From assembly GCF_012273015.1 (NCBI RefSeq), contig NZ_CP050954.1, positions 2,334,001 through 2,398,000 of the forward strand: DNA of 64,000 nt, in the 5' to 3' direction. This document shows, piece after piece, positions 50,160 to 58,963 of this stretch (positions within the stretch are counted from its first letter, which is position 1; every line of letters starts with the position of its first letter). The DNA is from Hymenobacter sp. BT18. GTDB taxonomy: Bacteria > Bacteroidota > Bacteroidia > Cytophagales > Hymenobacteraceae. A program made the translations under genes and the position numbers. The notes below the pieces were generated by a model. It was not told where the DNA came from. It saw only the letters and a list, made by a program, of their open reading frames with translations, and ran no database searches.

Positions 50160-51056
50160 CTAGGCGTTAAGGCCTTCAGCGGAGGCAATGAGCTCGGCCA
50201 GGTCGAATACCTGCACGTCCGATTCCCGCTCTTTGTTTTTCACGCCGTCGGCCATCATGGTCATGCAGAACGGGCAGGCTACAGCAATTACGCTACCGCC
50301 GCGGTTGGAGCCGGCGGGCAGCACCGGGGCGGTGCTTTCCACGCCCTGCAGGTTCAGCAGCACGTCGGCGTCGCCGTCGAGGGTGGCCAGGGCTTCCTCG
50401 GCCCGCTCGATGTTAACATCCTTTTTGCCGGGCTCGGGCTCCTTCCACATCTGGGCCCCGCCGGCCCCGCAGCAGAGGCCGTTGGTTTTGCAGCGCTTCA
50501 TTTCCAGCAGGTCGGCGTCCAGCACTTCCAGCACGGCGCGGGGCGCCTCGTAGATGTTGTTGGCGCGGCCCAGGTAGCAGGAGTCGTGGAAGGTGATGCG
50601 GCGGCCCTTGAACGACTCGCCGCCCTCGGCCTTCACCTTACCTTCGTTGATGAGCTGCTGCAGGAAGGTGCTGTGGTGAATCACCTCGTACTCGCCGCCC
50701 AGGGCCGGGTACTCGTTTTTGATGGTGTTGAAGCAGTGCGGACAGGCCGTTACTACCTTCTTGATGCCGTAGCCATTGAGGGTGGTAATGTTCTGCATGG
50801 CCTGCATCTGAAACAGGAACTCGTTGCCGGCACGCTTGGCCGGGTCGCCGGTGCAGCTTTCTTCCATGCCCAGCACCGCGTAGTTCACGCCTACGTGCTC
50901 CAGAATGCGCACAAAGGCGCGCGTCACGCGCTTGTACCGGTCGTCGAAGGCCCCGGCGCAACCTACCCAAAACAGAATTTCCGGCGTTTCGCCCCGCGCA
51001 GCCAGATCAGCCATCATCGGAACACTTACTTGGCGCTTGGCAGTTAACTCAGCCAT
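50160..51056 (-). CDS. (Fe-S)-binding protein with CCG domains (HdrB/LldE-like)
   Basis: A 298-aa cytosolic protein with two cysteine-rich CCG-type modules: WVGCAGAFDDRY, MEESCTGDPAKRAGNE and ACPHCFNTIKNEYP in the first; HDSCYLGRANN, GLCCGAGGAQMW and CPFCMTMMADG in the second. These bind a 4Fe-4S cluster in heterodisulfide-reductase B and lactate-utilisation proteins. It probably works with the membrane Fe-S protein encoded 73 nt upstream as an electron-transfer module between the quinone pool and a soluble donor. The true substrate is unknown. Note that the first module has a single Cys in place of CCG. Confidence 0.85.
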   Translation of the reverse strand: MAELTAKRQVSVPMMADLAARGETPEILFWVGCAGAFDDRYKRVTRAFVRILEHVGVNYAVLGMEESCTGDPAKRAGNEFLFQMQAMQNITTLNGYGIKKVVTACPHCFNTIKNEYPALGGEYEVIHHSTFLQQLINEGKVKAEGGESFKGRRITFHDSCYLGRANNIYEAPRAVLEVLDADLLEMKRCKTNGLCCGAGGAQMWKEPEPGKKDVNIERAEEALATLDGDADVLLNLQGVESTAPVLPAGSNRGGSVIAVACPFCMTMMADGVKNKERESDVQVFDLAELIASAEGLNA

Positions 51057-51129
51057 TATTGTTGGTTGACGCTAGTCAGTTTGATGTTGAGGAAGGCGTC
51101 ATGCGCACGTGCATGCAGCCGCTAAGTTG

Positions 51130-52518
51130 CTAGGCCACCGGGGCCGTTTTCTCGTTCAGAAACAGGTCGTCGGCCCAGTTAAAGCGGTCCGAGGGCGAAA
51201 AGGCCCAGGGTGCCCCATTGTTCTCGATATTGGAGAACATGACGTTAAGAGAGTTAGGCGCGGCCGATTCTTCCAGTACCAGGAAGCGGCGCATTTCCAC
51301 TATGCTTTCCAGGGGGTTGATGTTTACCGGGCAGGCTTCCACGCAGGCGTTGCAAGTAGTGCAGGCCCACAGCTCCTCGGGGGTCACGTAGCCGCGCAGC
51401 AGGGTGTGGTTTTCGCGGTCCAGCTGTTCTTGTGGGTCGTGCTTGGCTTCCTTGCCGTAGAGGTTGGGGTTGAAGATCAGCGGGGCGTTGTACTTCTCTT
51501 CCATCCGGTCGCGCGTGTCCATGATGATCTTGCGCGGGGAAAGCAGCTTGCCCGTCAGGTTGGCGGGGCACACCGAGGTGCAGCGGCCGCACTCGGTGCA
51601 GGAGTAGGCATTCAACAGATTGGTCCAGGCCAGGTCGTTCACGTCCTTGGCCCCAAAGGGCGTGGGCGCAGCGGCCGAGCCATCGGGCTCGGTAGCCGGC
51701 GCGGGCACTTGGTAAGTGGGGTCCATCATGGCCTTCACCTCGTGGGTGATGCTGTCCACGTTCGAGAACTGCCCCTGCGGTACCAGCCGGGAGTAGTACA
51801 CGTTCGGGAAAGCCATGATGATGTGAAAGTGCTTGGAAGAAGGCAGGTAATTCAGAAACAGCAGAATACCCACAATGTGCGCCCACCAGCCCACGCGCTC
51901 CAGCACATGCAGGGCCGTGGGGCTATCCGGCAGCAGGCCCGTGAGGAACTGGCTGATGGGGAAAGCGCCGGGGAGGTCGGCCCCGTGCAGCTTCAGGTCG
52001 GCGGCATTCATGGTGAACAACGCCATCATCAGCACCACTTCGATGTAGAGAATGACGTTGGCATCAAGCCGGGGCCAAGCCCGCATTTCCGGGCCGGTAA
52101 ACCGGCGTACGCCTTTTACATTGCGGCGCCACCATAGCGCCACCACAGCCAGCACCACCAGCGCGCCCAAGATTTCGTTGGTACCCGTGAGCAGCGAGTA
52201 CAGCGGCCCCAGAAACTGTAGCACCCGGTGCGTGCCGAAGATGCCGTCAATCAAAATCTCGATGACTTCAATGTTAATGACAATGAAGCCTACGTAAACG
52301 ATGAGGTGCAGAAAGGCGGGTGTTAGGCGCTTAAACATTTTCTGCTGCCCAAAGGCTACTAGCAGCGTTTTCCACAGCCGTTCGCTCACATGGCCGCTCA
52401 TGTCCCGGTCGCGTCCAACGAGAATGTTGGCCCGGATCTTCCGCGTTTGCCAGGCAAACAGGCCAAAGCCTGCCACTGCTACCAGCAGAAAGAGGATGTT
52501 TTGGATAGAAAAGTGCAC
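51130..52518 (-). CDS. Membrane (Fe-S) oxidoreductase subunit
   Basis: A 462-aa protein. The N-terminal half has about five membrane helices (ILFLLVAVAGFGLFAW, FLHLIVYVGFIVINIEVIEIL, LGALVVLAVVALWW, VILYIEVVLMMALFTM, AHIVGILLFLNYLP), some with His residues that could bind heme as in gamma subunits. The C-terminal half carries two 4Fe-4S ferredoxin motifs (CTECGRCTSVCPANLTGKLL and CTTCNACVEACPVNINP). It is the first gene of the pair with the CCG-domain protein, so quinone-linked electron transfer is likely. Homologues in Cytophagales form the same two-gene unit. Confidence 0.87.
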   Translation of the reverse strand: MHFSIQNILFLLVAVAGFGLFAWQTRKIRANILVGRDRDMSGHVSERLWKTLLVAFGQQKMFKRLTPAFLHLIVYVGFIVINIEVIEILIDGIFGTHRVLQFLGPLYSLLTGTNEILGALVVLAVVALWWRRNVKGVRRFTGPEMRAWPRLDANVILYIEVVLMMALFTMNAADLKLHGADLPGAFPISQFLTGLLPDSPTALHVLERVGWWAHIVGILLFLNYLPSSKHFHIIMAFPNVYYSRLVPQGQFSNVDSITHEVKAMMDPTYQVPAPATEPDGSAAAPTPFGAKDVNDLAWTNLLNAYSCTECGRCTSVCPANLTGKLLSPRKIIMDTRDRMEEKYNAPLIFNPNLYGKEAKHDPQEQLDRENHTLLRGYVTPEELWACTTCNACVEACPVNINPLESIVEMRRFLVLEESAAPNSLNVMFSNIENNGAPWAFSPSDRFNWADDLFLNEKTAPVA

Positions 52519-52559
52519 GGAGAAATGGGTAGGTTTGGGGTTTAGGCCGAAATATACTC

Positions 52560-52571
52560 GTTATGCATAAC
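52560..52571. promoter_or_regulatory. Perfect 12-bp palindrome upstream of the Fe-S pair
   Basis: GTTATGCATAAC lies 42 nt upstream of the membrane Fe-S gene start (minus). A TATATTTC box on the minus strand follows closely. The TTATGCA half-site also occurs at 40327. It could be an operator; the regulator is unknown. Confidence 0.4.
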
Positions 52572-52615
52572 AAATCCGTTTTTTTCCGGCCGGGAAGTTT
52601 TTTTTGCTCTACGCC

Positions 52616-52645
52616 TTGTAGGTTACGTTTGGTTTACTACTTTTG
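52616..52645 (+). promoter_or_regulatory. Promoter of tRNA-Phe
   Basis: TTG at 52616-52618 and a perfect TACTTTTG at 52638-52645, 19 nt apart, 40 nt before the tRNA. Confidence 0.7.
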
Positions 52646-52684
52646 TGCTCCCCAACGGCCATAAGGGCTTATTTACGGGACGAT

Positions 52685-52757
<73 letters not shown>

Positions 52758-52761
52758 CTAG

Positions 52762-52796
52762 AAGCCCTCTTTGCAGACTGCGAAGAGGGCTTTTTT
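52762..52796 (+). terminator. Terminator of tRNA-Phe
   Basis: AAGCCCTCTT/AAGAGGGCTT with inner GCAG/CTGC, then TTTTG. Confidence 0.9.
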
Positions 52797-52999
52797 GTTT
52801 TCCGGGGCGCTGGGCTGAATCGTCTTTTTAGGCTGCCTAAAACCTTGGGGCGGCGGGCTGACTTTACAAGAAAAGCCCAGCACTGGTACTTTTTCCACCA
52901 AGTTTCGGTTTAGGAAGTCTAAGTTGCTGCTTAGATAAAAGTAATTCCTTGATTTGTGGAAGAGTAGCCCTTGCTGCTGTACTGCACCTAACTCTTCCC

Positions 53000-54115
53000 A
53001 TGTCGAAACCCGTCCGTTTTACCAACACTACCCAGTCTGCCTTTTTCGCCACGGTACGCCAGCGCGTCGATGCTTACTTTCAGCAGCAAGGTGTTTCCAA
53101 GTATGCCAATGGGGCCATGTGGGGCAAAACAGTCTTTTATCTCACCGGATTCGTGGTGGCGTATGCGCTGTTAATCTCCAACCAGTTTGGCCTGGGTGTG
53201 ATGGCGCTGCTGGCCGGCACCCTCGGGGCCCTTTGTGCTTTTATCGGCTTTAATGTTTGCCACGACGCTATTCATAGCTCTTTTTCGGCCAACAAGCGCG
53301 TCAACAAGGTATTTAGCCTGCTGTTTAACCTGATTGGGGCTAATCCTTACATGTGGAGCATTACGCACAACGTGGTGCACCACACGTACACCAACATTCC
53401 GGGCCACGACGAAGACATTGAAGTAGCCCCAGGCTTGGTGCGCTTATCAGCAGAAGAGCCGGTAAAAAAGGTGCAGCGCTACCAGCACTTTTATGCCTTC
53501 CCGCTGTACGGACTGGCCTCATTGTCTTGGGTGCTGCGCAAAGACTACATCAAGTTCTTCAAGGACAAGATCGGGCAGCACGATAACCGCAAGCACCCGC
53601 GCAAGGAGTACTTCAACCTGTTTTTTTACAAGGCCCTCTACTACGTTCTGTTCATCGTGCTGCCGCTGGTGTTGCTCGATATCACTTGGTGGCAGTTTGT
53701 GCTGGGCTTCCTGCTGATGCACTTCGTGGAAGGCTTGGTGCTGGGTTTGGTGTTTCAATTGGCCCACGTAGTAGAAGGCACGGCGTTTCCCCTGCCCGAC
53801 GAAACCGGCGACATGCGCGAAGCCTGGGCAGCCCACCAGATGCGGACTACCGCCAACTTCTCTACCAACAGCAAGCTGGCGCATTTCTTATGTGGTGGTC
53901 TCAACCAACAGATTGAGCACCACCTCTTTCCGAAGATCTGCCATATTCACTACCCGGCCATTGCCGGCATCGTGAAGCAGACGGCCCACGAATTCTCTCT
54001 ACCCTACCTGGAGAACCGCACATTTTTCTCGGCCCTCCGGTCTCACTACCGCGTTTTACGCAAAATGGGTAAGGAAGCCTACACTGCACAAGTGCTTGTT
54101 CCAGCCGCAGCTTAG
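53000..54115 (+). CDS. Membrane fatty-acid desaturase
   Basis: A 371-aa diiron desaturase introducing a double bond into acyl chains (acyl-CoA or lipid-linked). The three histidine boxes are present: HDAIH (88-92), HNVVHH (123-128) and QIEHH (about 304-308). Membrane helices are FYLTGFVVAYALLIS, LGVMALLAGTLGALCAF and two more near residues 215-260. The QIEHH third box with front-end-type spacing resembles linoleoyl-CoA desaturases. The start ATG 53000 is preferred over the open frame upstream. Likely tunes membrane fluidity at low temperature (inference). Confidence 0.93.
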   Translation: MSKPVRFTNTTQSAFFATVRQRVDAYFQQQGVSKYANGAMWGKTVFYLTGFVVAYALLISNQFGLGVMALLAGTLGALCAFIGFNVCHDAIHSSFSANKRVNKVFSLLFNLIGANPYMWSITHNVVHHTYTNIPGHDEDIEVAPGLVRLSAEEPVKKVQRYQHFYAFPLYGLASLSWVLRKDYIKFFKDKIGQHDNRKHPRKEYFNLFFYKALYYVLFIVLPLVLLDITWWQFVLGFLLMHFVEGLVLGLVFQLAHVVEGTAFPLPDETGDMREAWAAHQMRTTANFSTNSKLAHFLCGGLNQQIEHHLFPKICHIHYPAIAGIVKQTAHEFSLPYLENRTFFSALRSHYRVLRKMGKEAYTAQVLVPAAA

Positions 54116-54201
54116 GCGCCCGAAATTCCCTGGCCGAGCTGAACAGTAGAAACCAACCCCGGGGCGGGGCGTACGCACAGGAAACCATTTTCCTGCTTGC
54201 T

Positions 54202-55761
54202 ATGTCCACTCCCGTTTCCACTGCGCGCACTTCCGGCGCTACGCAATCCGTCTGGTTTCCTACGGCCGATGCCGTGTCTTCCTTCAAGGCTCTTGGGCAA
54301 AATATCACGGCCGATGTGGTGGTGGTGGGGGCTGGCATAGCCGGGCTTACCACGGCCTACTTGCTGGGGAAGGAAGGTAAGAAAGTAGTCATCCTGGAAG
54401 ATGGGGAAATTGCCAGCGGGGAAAGCGGCCGAACTACCGCGCACTTATCCAACGCCCTCGACGACCGATATTCCACCCTGGAGCAGCTTTTTGGACAGGA
54501 AGGCGCCCGGCTGGCGGCCGAAAGCCACGGGGCCGCCATTGATGAAATCGAGAAAATCGTGCTGGCCGAGCAGATAGCCTGTGATTTTACCCGGCTCAAT
54601 GGGTACTTATTTCTACCGGCCAATGGCAAGGAGCAGGAGCTCACCGATGAGTTGGAAGCGGCCCACCGGGCTGGCTTGAAAAGCGTGAAGAAGCTGGCCG
54701 ACTCCGGTACCCAGGGCTTTCATACGGGCCCCTGCCTGCGCTTTCCCGACCAGGGCCAGTTCCATATTCTGAAGTATCTGAACGGGCTGGTTGCGGCTAT
54801 TACGCGGCAGGGCGGCCGCATCTTCACGCACACGCACGTGGCCACGGTAGAAGGCGGCCACGCCGCCCGCGTGGTAACGGACAGCGGACACGAAGTGAAG
54901 GCGGACGCGCTGGTTATTGCCACGAACACGCCTTTCAACGACCGGGTAGTGATGCACACAAAACAGGCTCCCTACCGCACGTACGTCGTAACGGCCCGCG
55001 TTCCGAAAGGGTCCGTTACCCAGGCGCTGTACTGGGATACTGCTGACCCCTACCACTACATCCGGTTGCAGGAAGCTCCTGGTGAGGAATACGACTACCT
55101 GATTGTAGGCGGCGAAGACCACAAAACCGGCCAGGAGGCCAACCCGGAGGAACGCCTGCGCTGCCTGGAAGAATGGACCCGGAAGCATTTCCGCCAAATC
55201 ACCAGCATTGATTTTCGCTGGTCGGGCCAAGTGATGGAGCCCACCGACGGGCTGGCCTACGCGGGCCGCAACCCCTTAGACAACGACAATGTGTACCTGA
55301 TTACCGGCGACTCGGGCCACGGCATGACGCACGCCACGTTGGGCGCCATAATCATTCGGGACTTGATTTTGGAGCGCCCCAATGCCTGGGCCAAGCTGTA
55401 TGACCCGGGCCGCATTACGCTCAAGCCGGAGTCTATCAAGGAATTTGTGCGCGAGAACGTGAACGTAGCCGCCGAATATACCGAGCTCCTTACCGGCGGC
55501 GACGTTTCCACCCCCGAGGAAATTGCCGCTGGGTCGGGCGCAGTATTGCGGCGGGGCCTCACCAAGGTGGCGGTGTACAAAGACAAAGCTGGCAAGACGC
55601 ACGAGTGTTCGGCCATTTGCCCTCACCTGGGCTGCGTAGTGCATTGGAATGGGCTGGAAAGCAGCTGGGACTGCCCCTGCCACGGCTCCCGCTTCGATGC
55701 CTACGGTAAACTGCTGATGGGCCCGGCCAATAGCAACCTGGCATCTGCTGAAACGGAGTAA
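54202..55761 (+). CDS. FAD-dependent oxidoreductase with C-terminal Rieske domain
   Basis: A 519-aa two-domain enzyme. Residues about 28-400 form a DAO-type flavoprotein (ADVVVVGAGIAGLTTAYLL, SGRTTAHLSNALDDRY). Residues about 420-510 form a Rieske 2Fe-2S domain with ligands C473 and H475 (CPHLGC) and C491 and H494 (CPCHG). Electrons would pass from substrate via FAD to the Rieske cluster. Substrate unknown. Such fusions occur widely in soil bacteria. It is 86 nt behind the desaturase on the same strand. Supplying electrons to the desaturase is a tempting but untested idea. Confidence 0.92.
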   Translation: MSTPVSTARTSGATQSVWFPTADAVSSFKALGQNITADVVVVGAGIAGLTTAYLLGKEGKKVVILEDGEIASGESGRTTAHLSNALDDRYSTLEQLFGQEGARLAAESHGAAIDEIEKIVLAEQIACDFTRLNGYLFLPANGKEQELTDELEAAHRAGLKSVKKLADSGTQGFHTGPCLRFPDQGQFHILKYLNGLVAAITRQGGRIFTHTHVATVEGGHAARVVTDSGHEVKADALVIATNTPFNDRVVMHTKQAPYRTYVVTARVPKGSVTQALYWDTADPYHYIRLQEAPGEEYDYLIVGGEDHKTGQEANPEERLRCLEEWTRKHFRQITSIDFRWSGQVMEPTDGLAYAGRNPLDNDNVYLITGDSGHGMTHATLGAIIIRDLILERPNAWAKLYDPGRITLKPESIKEFVRENVNVAAEYTELLTGGDVSTPEEIAAGSGAVLRRGLTKVAVYKDKAGKTHECSAICPHLGCVVHWNGLESSWDCPCHGSRFDAYGKLLMGPANSNLASAETE

Positions 55762-55781
55762 ACTATAACCTTCCTCAGCGG

Positions 55782-56930
55782 CTACGGACAGCGGGCTTTC
55801 AACCGGGCGTCCTCGGCGTAGATGTAACCAAGGCGGGCCGAGCGCAAAAAGAACTCGCAGGCAGCCGGACGGTTCTGTTGTGCTTCCGCCAGCCGGCCCA
55901 GCAGAAAGTAAATCTGCCCACTACGCGGAGAGTTGATGAGCACCTGCTGGTAATCGGCGCGGGCAGCTTCGTACTCGCCCAGCTTAAACCAGGCCAGCCC
56001 GCGGTACGTGAGGTAGCGTCCAGAGGGGCTTTTGCCCTGGGCCACGCGCTGTCGTAAGCCCGTAGTCAGGTCCTGAATGGCGGGCCGGAAACGGCGTTGT
56101 TCGAAAAGGCGCAGCTCGCCGCGCTCCAGCCAGGCGCCGCTTTGGGTTGAGTCCAGGGCCAGGGCGCGGTCGAAGCTCTGCAGGGCCTGCTGCGTTTGGC
56201 CAATGGCGGCATGACACTGGCCCATGCGCCACCAGAGCCGCGCACTCTGCGCCGGCGGGTCGTTGGCGTGCTGCAGAGCCACCGCATAATCTTCCAGGGC
56301 CGCCTCGTAGTCGTGGTAAGCCAGCTGCTCAATTTCGCCCCGGCGCCGGTGGGCCTCGGGGTAGTTGGGCTTGAAGTGAATGGCCGCCGACAAGTAGCCG
56401 TGCGCGGTGCTCCACTGCTGAGCAGCGTAGGCCTGCAGCCCATCTTCGTAGTTGCTACGCGCCGTTACGTGGTCCATGGTGAGCTTCACGGAAAGCATAA
56501 AGGCCGCCAGCAGCAGGATGAACAGGAACGTCAGCAGGTAGTCGCGCCGGGTGAACTGCGTTTTCTGCCGCGGGATAGGCCGGTAGTGCCGCTCCGAGGA
56601 AGAGGCCGGGCGGCGGGTACGCAGCGGCCCCGCCATGGGCGGCGGTGCCCCATAAATGTGCTGGTGCTGGTTGCGGAACTGCTGCTGGCGGCGCGCCTGC
56701 TCTAGCTGCTGAGCCTCACGCCAGAGTTGCTGGTCGTAAGCGGCTCGGCGGGCGGGGTCTGACAGCACCCCGTGGGCAATGCTCACCTGCTTAAACAACT
56801 CCTCGTACCGGGTATCCCCCTGATGCCGGTCAGGGTGATACCGCAAGGCAAGCTGCTTGTAGGCTTGCTTGATTTCCAGCCGGGTTGCGGTTGGCGAAAC
56901 GCCCAGGATTTGGTAATGATTCTGGCTCAA
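55782..56930 (-). CDS. DnaJ-domain membrane protein with TPR repeats
   Basis: A 382-aa protein. The J domain is at residues 5-70 with the HPD motif at 32-34 (RYHPDRHQGD), essential for stimulating DnaK. A basic linker and one membrane helix follow (YLLTFLFILLLAAFMLSV, about 131-148), then TPR repeats (LQAYAAQQWSTAHGYLSAAIHFKPNYPEA, LQSFDRALALDSTQSGAW, DYQQVLINSPRSGQIYFLLG). It would recruit DnaK to membrane- or envelope-linked clients recognised by the TPRs, with the TPR part on the other side of the membrane. Convergent with the FAD-Rieske gene. Confidence 0.9.
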   Translation of the reverse strand: MSQNHYQILGVSPTATRLEIKQAYKQLALRYHPDRHQGDTRYEELFKQVSIAHGVLSDPARRAAYDQQLWREAQQLEQARRQQQFRNQHQHIYGAPPPMAGPLRTRRPASSSERHYRPIPRQKTQFTRRDYLLTFLFILLLAAFMLSVKLTMDHVTARSNYEDGLQAYAAQQWSTAHGYLSAAIHFKPNYPEAHRRRGEIEQLAYHDYEAALEDYAVALQHANDPPAQSARLWWRMGQCHAAIGQTQQALQSFDRALALDSTQSGAWLERGELRLFEQRRFRPAIQDLTTGLRQRVAQGKSPSGRYLTYRGLAWFKLGEYEAARADYQQVLINSPRSGQIYFLLGRLAEAQQNRPAACEFFLRSARLGYIYAEDARLKARCP

Positions 56931-57087
56931 GGGGCAGGACTTGGGGCAACAAGTACGCCATTTTTTGAGGCGAACCTAGACGTTGAACAGGGTTTTCCGT
57001 ATGAAGTTCCATTCCAGTTTGGCTACTATAGGTATTGCCGAGCTGGATTTTCTATCATCTGATGTTCTACTAACTCTTCGCTGCCGC

Positions 57088-57465
57088 ATGGCTTACGACG
57101 ACGACGCTTCCAAAACGCCCCGCAACGACAGCCTGATGGGGAACCTGATGGGCTACCTCGACACACGCATCGACCTGATTCGCCTGGAAACCCAGGAAAA
57201 GGTGAAGGTAGCTTTTGTGGGCACCGCCCACGGCGTTACCATGGCCCTGATAGGGCTCCTATTTCTGGTTTTTCTCAGCATCTTCGCGGGCTTGGCGCTC
57301 AACGATGCACTTGACAGTTCTTTCTGGGGCTTTGGTATTGTGGCCGGCTTTTACCTCCTGCTGCTCATTATCTTTATCGTAGGCGTCGATAAAAAGCTGT
57401 TCCAGGGCCTGGCCGATAAGATGCTGAGCAATACTATCTACAAATCCGACAAACGTCAAGCGTAA
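57088..57465 (+). CDS. Holin-like / YqjE-type membrane protein
   Basis: A 125-aa protein with an N-terminal hydrophilic part (GNLMGYLDTRIDLIRLETQEKVK) and two hydrophobic helices (AFVGTAHGVTMALIGLLFLVFLSIFAGLAL and FGIVAGFYLLLLIIFIV). It matches the phage_holin_3_6/YqjE-like family that sits before a stress or lipid gene in many Bacteroidota. Not evidence for a prophage. The start ATG at 57088 (MAYDDDASK) is preferred over a GTG 105 nt upstream. The next gene starts 9 nt later. Confidence 0.75.
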   Translation: MAYDDDASKTPRNDSLMGNLMGYLDTRIDLIRLETQEKVKVAFVGTAHGVTMALIGLLFLVFLSIFAGLALNDALDSSFWGFGIVAGFYLLLLIIFIVGVDKKLFQGLADKMLSNTIYKSDKRQA

Positions 57466-57474
57466 TTTGCGGCT

Positions 57475-58224
57475 ATGGCTGACCTGCACAACCCCCTGTT
57501 CGAAGACGAGAAAGAGTTTCTGGAGCGCCAGAAGCTAGAGTACGAGCGTGCCTTGCTGGGTGACGTGGAGAATATCAAAGAGCAAAGCCAGCGTGTGGGC
57601 AAGTATGCCCTGATTGGGGCGGGCCTAGCTGGCAGCATCTGGCTTATCGCCAAAGCGCTGCGCTCTAAGCCGAAATATTCCGATGAGGATGACGAGGAGG
57701 CCGAGTATGCCAAGCACCTGCACCAAAATAGCCGCCCCCACCGGCCGGCACCCGTCCCCCGCTCGGCGGTAGACGAAGCCGTAGCCGACGACCTGGGCTT
57801 TGGCGTAGGTCACCACCAGTACGACCGGGGCACGCAGGCCGGTACCCACGCAGCCCACCACGACCGTGCTGATTTGGCTCCCGATGTGTACCACACCGAT
57901 GCTGACCCTTTTCAGCCGACGACAAGCTACGCTCCCGCCAAGGCACCCGCCCGGCGCCGCGTTGCCGCCGAAGCACCAACCACGGATGCTTCGTCCATTG
58001 TAGCGGATGCCTTCCATGTTTTTCTGCAATCAGATACCGGGAAGATGCTCATAGCCCAGATTTCGGCCGTTTTGATGGCATACGTGGCGAAAAAAATCGG
58101 GGAATATCTGCCTTCGGACAAAAATCCCGACCTTGCAACTTCTCCCGCTCATGAAGCGGCGACGCAGGATATCGACTTCACGTATCACCACGACGACGCG
58201 AATGCGCCACAACAGCCTGTATGA
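57475..58224 (+). CDS. Single-pass membrane protein, Hymenobacter type
   Basis: A 249-aa protein: an acidic N-terminal coiled part (LFEDEKEFLERQKLEYERALLGDVENIKEQ), one helix (VGKYALIGAGLAGSIWLIAKAL), a long disordered His/Pro/Asp-rich linker, and a C-terminal hydrophobic stretch (IVADAFHVFLQSDTGKMLIAQISAVLMAYVAKKI). No named domain is recognised. It overlaps the GGGP-synthase gene by 23 nt and follows the holin-like gene by 9 nt, so the three are one transcription unit. Function unknown; membrane partner of the other two is possible. Confidence 0.7.
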   Translation: MADLHNPLFEDEKEFLERQKLEYERALLGDVENIKEQSQRVGKYALIGAGLAGSIWLIAKALRSKPKYSDEDDEEAEYAKHLHQNSRPHRPAPVPRSAVDEAVADDLGFGVGHHQYDRGTQAGTHAAHHDRADLAPDVYHTDADPFQPTTSYAPAKAPARRRVAAEAPTTDASSIVADAFHVFLQSDTGKMLIAQISAVLMAYVAKKIGEYLPSDKNPDLATSPAHEAATQDIDFTYHHDDANAPQQPV

Positions 58225-58963
58225 CACGCTTAGCACCCGCCGCGCGCACGGCCATAAGTCGCTAGCCGTCCTGCTCGACCCGGATAACCTAGACGAAGCC
58301 GGCTGCCAGCATCTACTGGAGCTTTGCGCGCAGCATCCTGTTGAATACTTTTTTGTGGGGGGTAGCCTGGTGATGAACTCACGCCAGGCTACCCTTATTC
58401 AATTGCTTAAGAGCCGGTCTTCCGTGCCCGTGGTGCTGTTTCCCAGCCACAGCCTGCACTTGGAAGGCCCCGCCGACGGCATACTGCTGCTTTCCCTGAT
58501 TTCGGGCCGCAACCCGGAGTTTCTAATTGGCCAGCACGTAATAGCGGCCCCGCTGTTGCGGGCCAGCAACCTGCAGATTCTGCCTACGGGTTATATGCTT
58601 GTTGATACCGGGCGCCAGACCACGGCCAGCTACATCAGCGGCACGACTCCCCTGCCCTACGACAAGCCCGGCATAGCCGCTTGCACCGCTATGGCGGGTG
58701 AGCAGTTGGGCCTGCGGCTGATGTACCTGGACGGGGGTAGTGGGGCCATGTACCCTGTTTCGGCTGCTATGATTGAGGCCGTGCGGCAGGCAGTAGATGT
58801 TCCCCTGGTTGTAGGCGGCGGCATTAACACCGTTGAGAAGGCGCAGGCCGCGCTGAACGCCGGAGCCGATGTAATCGTCGTTGGCAATCAAATCGAAAAG
58901 GACCCTTCCTTCCTGGGCGAAGTATCAAGAGCCGTGCACGCCTACAACCAGGTAGCCGTCTGA
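58202..58963 (+). CDS. Geranylgeranylglyceryl phosphate synthase-like protein (GGGPS/PcrB family)
   Basis: A 253-aa TIM-barrel prenyltransferase joining a polyprenyl diphosphate to glycerol-1-phosphate (ether bond). ATG 58202 (MRHNSLYDTLSTRRAHGHKSLAVLLDPDN). Family motifs: VLLDPDN, FVGGSLV, LFPSHSLHL, PTGYMLVDTGRQTTASYISGT, YLDGGSGAMYPV, LVVGGGINT and NAGADVIVVGNQI. Members of this group II family occur in Bacteroidota, where the prenylated product is poorly understood. It overlaps the preceding gene by 23 nt. Its TGA stop overlaps the first base of a long palindrome. The lipid role in this organism is unknown. Confidence 0.9.
   Translation: MRHNSLYDTLSTRRAHGHKSLAVLLDPDNLDEAGCQHLLELCAQHPVEYFFVGGSLVMNSRQATLIQLLKSRSSVPVVLFPSHSLHLEGPADGILLLSLISGRNPEFLIGQHVIAAPLLRASNLQILPTGYMLVDTGRQTTASYISGTTPLPYDKPGIAACTAMAGEQLGLRLMYLDGGSGAMYPVSAAMIEAVRQAVDVPLVVGGGINTVEKAQAALNAGADVIVVGNQIEKDPSFLGEVSRAVHAYNQVAV

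Noticed and set aside
57088..57465. Prophage signal from the holin-like gene
   Set aside because: No phage structural, integrase or lysis genes nearby; the family is common as a chromosomal membrane protein.
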